DNA of 64,000 bases, from the IMG/VR virus record IMGVR_UViG_3300009408_000001, positions 1-64,000 of that record. One strand, written 5' to 3'. Positions 62,268 to 64,000 of this stretch are shown here, one piece after another. Within the stretch, counting starts at the first letter, position 1, and every line of letters starts with the position of its first letter. Source of the stretch: a virus. The position numbers were made by a program, and so were the translations under genes. The notes below the pieces were generated by a model. The model had not been told where the DNA came from and ran no database searches. It saw only the letters and a list, made by a program, of their open reading frames with translations.

Positions 62268-62501
62268 ATGTTGTATGTACAAAGACTGTGGGCGATATGT
62301 GTGATTGTCCACTCCCAGAAGACCCTGAGACAGGACTTCACGAAAACGACCTGGTTCTCCATAGCCAGTGGTTCAATCAAGGGCCCCAGAGGCATTGCCC
62401 TGTTCAGCACCTTCCCTGTAGTATCGGGGATCTTTGTATCGTTCATGGTAGTTTGGGCTATCCTGCGTCCCATCTTTAAACGAATAGGTAAGAAAATATG
62501 A
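62268..62501 (+). CDS. Small membrane protein
   Basis: A 77-residue protein with a hydrophobic N-terminus (LYVQRLWAICVIVH), a polar basic middle and a membrane helix at about residues 46-67 (TFPVVSGIFVSFMVVWAILR), ending FKRIGKKI. The stop overlaps the next start (ATGA). First gene of a three-gene unit of envelope-directed proteins. Confidence 0.6.
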   Translation: MLYVQRLWAICVIVHSQKTLRQDFTKTTWFSIASGSIKGPRGIALFSTFPVVSGIFVSFMVVWAILRPIFKRIGKKI

Positions 62502-62782
62502 AAGACGTATATCTAGTAATCGTAACATTGGTCTTGTTGGGTATTGCTCAGTTCGCACAGGCGAACAACGTAATTGTAGTTGCAGTACAATGTTCGTCCA
62601 ACGTGGTGGTCATTTCCATCAATGATAAGAAACAAACCACGGCGGTAACCATACCGTACAACCACCCTAACTACAGGGCAATACAAATGCGGGTGGATTC
62701 TCTTGCCGTGTGGGCAAATGGGAGCCGTGCTGTTGAACTGTGTCGGGTCTTCTCTGGAATGGGAGCACCTGGTGGTGTTTAA
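62498..62782 (+). CDS. Secreted or periplasmic small protein with signal peptide
   Basis: A 94-residue protein with a clear signal sequence, MKDVYLVIVTLVLLGIAQ followed by FAQA and a probable cleavage before NN (about residue 23). The mature part (about 72 residues) is beta-rich with two Cys (Cys32 and Cys82 of the precursor) that could form a disulfide. Probably periplasmic or membrane-associated; possibly a superinfection-exclusion or receptor-blocking factor. No family recognised. Confidence 0.65.
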   Translation: MKDVYLVIVTLVLLGIAQFAQANNVIVVAVQCSSNVVVISINDKKQTTAVTIPYNHPNYRAIQMRVDSLAVWANGSRAVELCRVFSGMGAPGGV

Positions 62783-62909
62783 GTGGTTACTGAGTTCGAT
62801 TGCCACACTGATGCTCTTAACCATACTAGGGTTATATTTCATTGTACCACACATGGTACCTACCGAGGTATATTACATGCAACCGGGAGCAATCGAACTC
62901 GACAAATAA
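62772..62909 (+). CDS. Tiny single-span membrane protein with GTG start
   Basis: The GTG at 62772 (or 62775) follows GGGAGCACCTG and overlaps the previous gene by 11 bp. A 45-residue protein with one membrane helix at about residues 5-24 and an outer tail VPHMVPTEVYYMQPGAIELD. Third member of the small envelope operon. Confidence 0.5.
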   Translation: MVFKWLLSSIATLMLLTILGLYFIVPHMVPTEVYYMQPGAIELDK

Positions 62910-62919
62910 CAGCATAAAT

Positions 62920-62945
62920 CCTCCCCAGTATGGGGAGGGTTTCTA
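62920..62945. terminator. Bidirectional terminator with TATGC on both sides
   Basis: CCTCCCC (62920-62926) / GGGGAGG (62932-62938), loop AGTAT. The plus strand continues GTTTCTATGC, the minus strand ATTTATGC. It separates convergent genes. Confidence 0.8.
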
Positions 62946-63545
62946 TGCACCGAGGGCAACCAATGCTTCTTCCAGTAAAGCTATCTTTTTTTCCAATGTT
63001 CCGATGGTGTTGTTCAGGTGACTTACTGTGGCGTGGGCGGATGTCCTGTCTCGGATCGCAATAGACCTAGCTCGTTCCAATTCTAGTATGGACGATGCAG
63101 GAATTGGATAGGAGGTAGGGTACCTGTGTTCGGTTATGTGAGGCTTAACCCCAATTACATCTGAGCACAGGTCAGCTATGGCACCCTTCACTGACTTTAG
63201 GGGTAGGGCGTCCGAAACGTACCCCAGTGAAACTGAGAGGTATATTTCATTGTACCCACTGCCACCGCCTGTTGGAACACCGGTAAGGAAGGCATCCGGT
63301 AGGATAGCGCTAGCACCACCACCCGCAGGTGTCAAGGTGACCATACTTACACCCGCTTGCAGGTGTAACTGGTACGTTGCCTCGGTGATTCCTTTTGGGG
63401 CATAGTACGCTACGTATACGTTGGTACCCCGACTTGTCAGTTCACCAATCGTTTCAATCGCGGTACAGGTGTAGGTTACCCCGTTACCAACCACAAAGGG
63501 TGGGGATGCCGTGTAAATCCCCGTTGCGTTAATTAGGGGTACCAT
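62943..63545 (-). CDS. Probable virion protein with C-terminal coiled coil
   Basis: A 200-residue protein. The first 120 residues are beta-rich with Thr, Val, Tyr and Gly (FVVGNGVTYTCTAIETIGEL; VSMVTLTPAGGGASAILPDA), and the last 45 form a helix with heptad character (ATVSHLNNTIGTLEKKIALL), suggesting oligomerisation. It lies 3 bp from the next minus-strand gene. Structural role inferred from composition and position. Confidence 0.6.
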   Translation of the reverse strand: MVPLINATGIYTASPPFVVGNGVTYTCTAIETIGELTSRGTNVYVAYYAPKGITEATYQLHLQAGVSMVTLTPAGGGASAILPDAFLTGVPTGGGSGYNEIYLSVSLGYVSDALPLKSVKGAIADLCSDVIGVKPHITEHRYPTSYPIPASSILELERARSIAIRDRTSAHATVSHLNNTIGTLEKKIALLEEALVALGA

Positions 63546-63548
63546 TGG

Positions 63549-64000
63549 TTATGCTCCTGTGTAGCTCTGTAAAGTCATTACACGGTGATTAACACCGTCT
63601 ACAATGTAAGTAATGTAAACCAACCCGAATTCTTCCAGTCGTTGGAACCCGGTTGGCAACTCTCCACCTCCGTTGTCTTTCTCGGCAATGCGAATGGCCT
63701 GTTCAATCGAAGCAATTGCGTTCCGAGTCTTGGAGGTAAGTAGACCGTTGTTTGATTCGTTCAACGGTATAATCGCGTAATCCGGGTATAGGTCTGAGAA
63801 GGACTTAGAGCTTCCAGGCCCATCGGGGAAAGCAACGAACCCAAGTGCTTTGAAATGGGTGGTTGCCCATCGTGCATTATCAAGTAGGTTAGCATCAACA
63901 CCAGACGGAAATCGCTTGGCCAATGCCGATGCCATACTGGATGGTGACATTACAGAGGAATAAGCATAGTGTGTAGCAACACTTGACGCGATCGCAATTG
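63549..64000 (-). CDS. Partial protein entering from the window edge
   Basis: The frame is open from the window end at 64000 through to the stop at 63549, and the first ATG (63950) has no ribosome site, so the true start is beyond the window. The visible 150 residues are soluble and mixed alpha/beta, containing WATTHFKALGFVAFPDGPG and DGVNHRVMTLQSY near the end. Probably part of the same virion operon as 62943. Confidence 0.55.
   Translation of the reverse strand, partial: IAIASSVATHYAYSSVMSPSSMASALAKRFPSGVDANLLDNARWATTHFKALGFVAFPDGPGSSKSFSDLYPDYAIIPLNESNNGLLTSKTRNAIASIEQAIRIAEKDNGGGELPTGFQRLEEFGLVYITYIVDGVNHRVMTLQSYTGA

Noticed and set aside
1-64000. tRNA or rRNA genes, integrase, transposase
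   Set aside because: None was recognised on reading; absence was not tested with a covariance-model search.

Overview
The window is a stretch of a large double-stranded DNA bacteriophage genome, most likely a tailed jumbo phage of a Gram-negative host. The evidence is densely packed genes with start/stop overlaps, a candidate portal protein, a RuvC-type resolvase, a baseplate-spike-like protein, a multi-gene tail-fibre operon, and a nucleotide/DNA toolkit (thymidylate kinase, NAD+-dependent DNA ligase, class Ia ribonucleotide reductase beta subunit, thymidylate synthase, a dihydrofolate-reductase-like protein). No integrase, tRNA or rRNA genes, insertion sequence or CRISPR array was seen. The host cannot be named from the sequence.

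Layout. 1-4162 is mostly minus-strand (membrane protein, RuvC, two unrecognised, probably virion proteins), divergent from a plus-strand portal candidate (4235-6595). 6597-20225 holds many unrecognised genes: very small membrane proteins, beta-propeller-like (FG-GAP-type) proteins, a polynucleotide-kinase-like P-loop protein and thymidylate kinase. 20338-23087 is an operon in which one paralogous family (A) alternates with a second gene type (B), A-B-A-B-A-B-A. 23140-36061 carries DNA ligase, NrdB, a cluster of proteins built from one or two XRE/CI-type helix-turn-helix domains, small membrane proteins, ThyA and the DHFR-like gene. 36169-43750 has a nucleotidyltransferase-like gene and a second run of beta-propeller proteins. 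43814-44737 is the spike-like protein. 44806-59183 (minus strand) is a SLOG-fold gene plus a tail-fibre/appendage operon with three FG-GAP-propeller fibres and a DUF4376-like protein. 60500-62909 is an accessory island of self-contained promoter-gene-terminator cassettes: three 91-aa paralogues, a close Csx16 homologue (a CRISPR-accessory ring-nuclease family, here probably an anti-CRISPR), and a small membrane/secreted operon. 62943-64000 (minus) returns to probable virion genes.

Regulation. About a dozen intergenic regions share a motif built on CATATTACC, followed by a short inverted repeat and a Shine-Dalgarno sequence. In seven copies the inverted repeat is ATAACAC-NNNN-GTGTTAT; in the others the arms differ but still pair. 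The motif resembles the TATATTAC early-promoter element reported for phiKZ-like phages, so early transcription by a phage RNA polymerase is a reasonable inference. Terminators fall into two kinds: GAGGCCC...GGGCCTC hairpins with a TTTCTTTGCCG tail, which usually precede the promoter motif, and hairpins followed closely by TATGC.

The leading candidates for new biology are the phage Csx16 with its structured leader, the promoter/stem-loop cassette family, the cluster of CI-like double-HTH proteins, the alternating A-B array, and the large expansion of FG-GAP-like propeller genes outside the tail-fibre operon.
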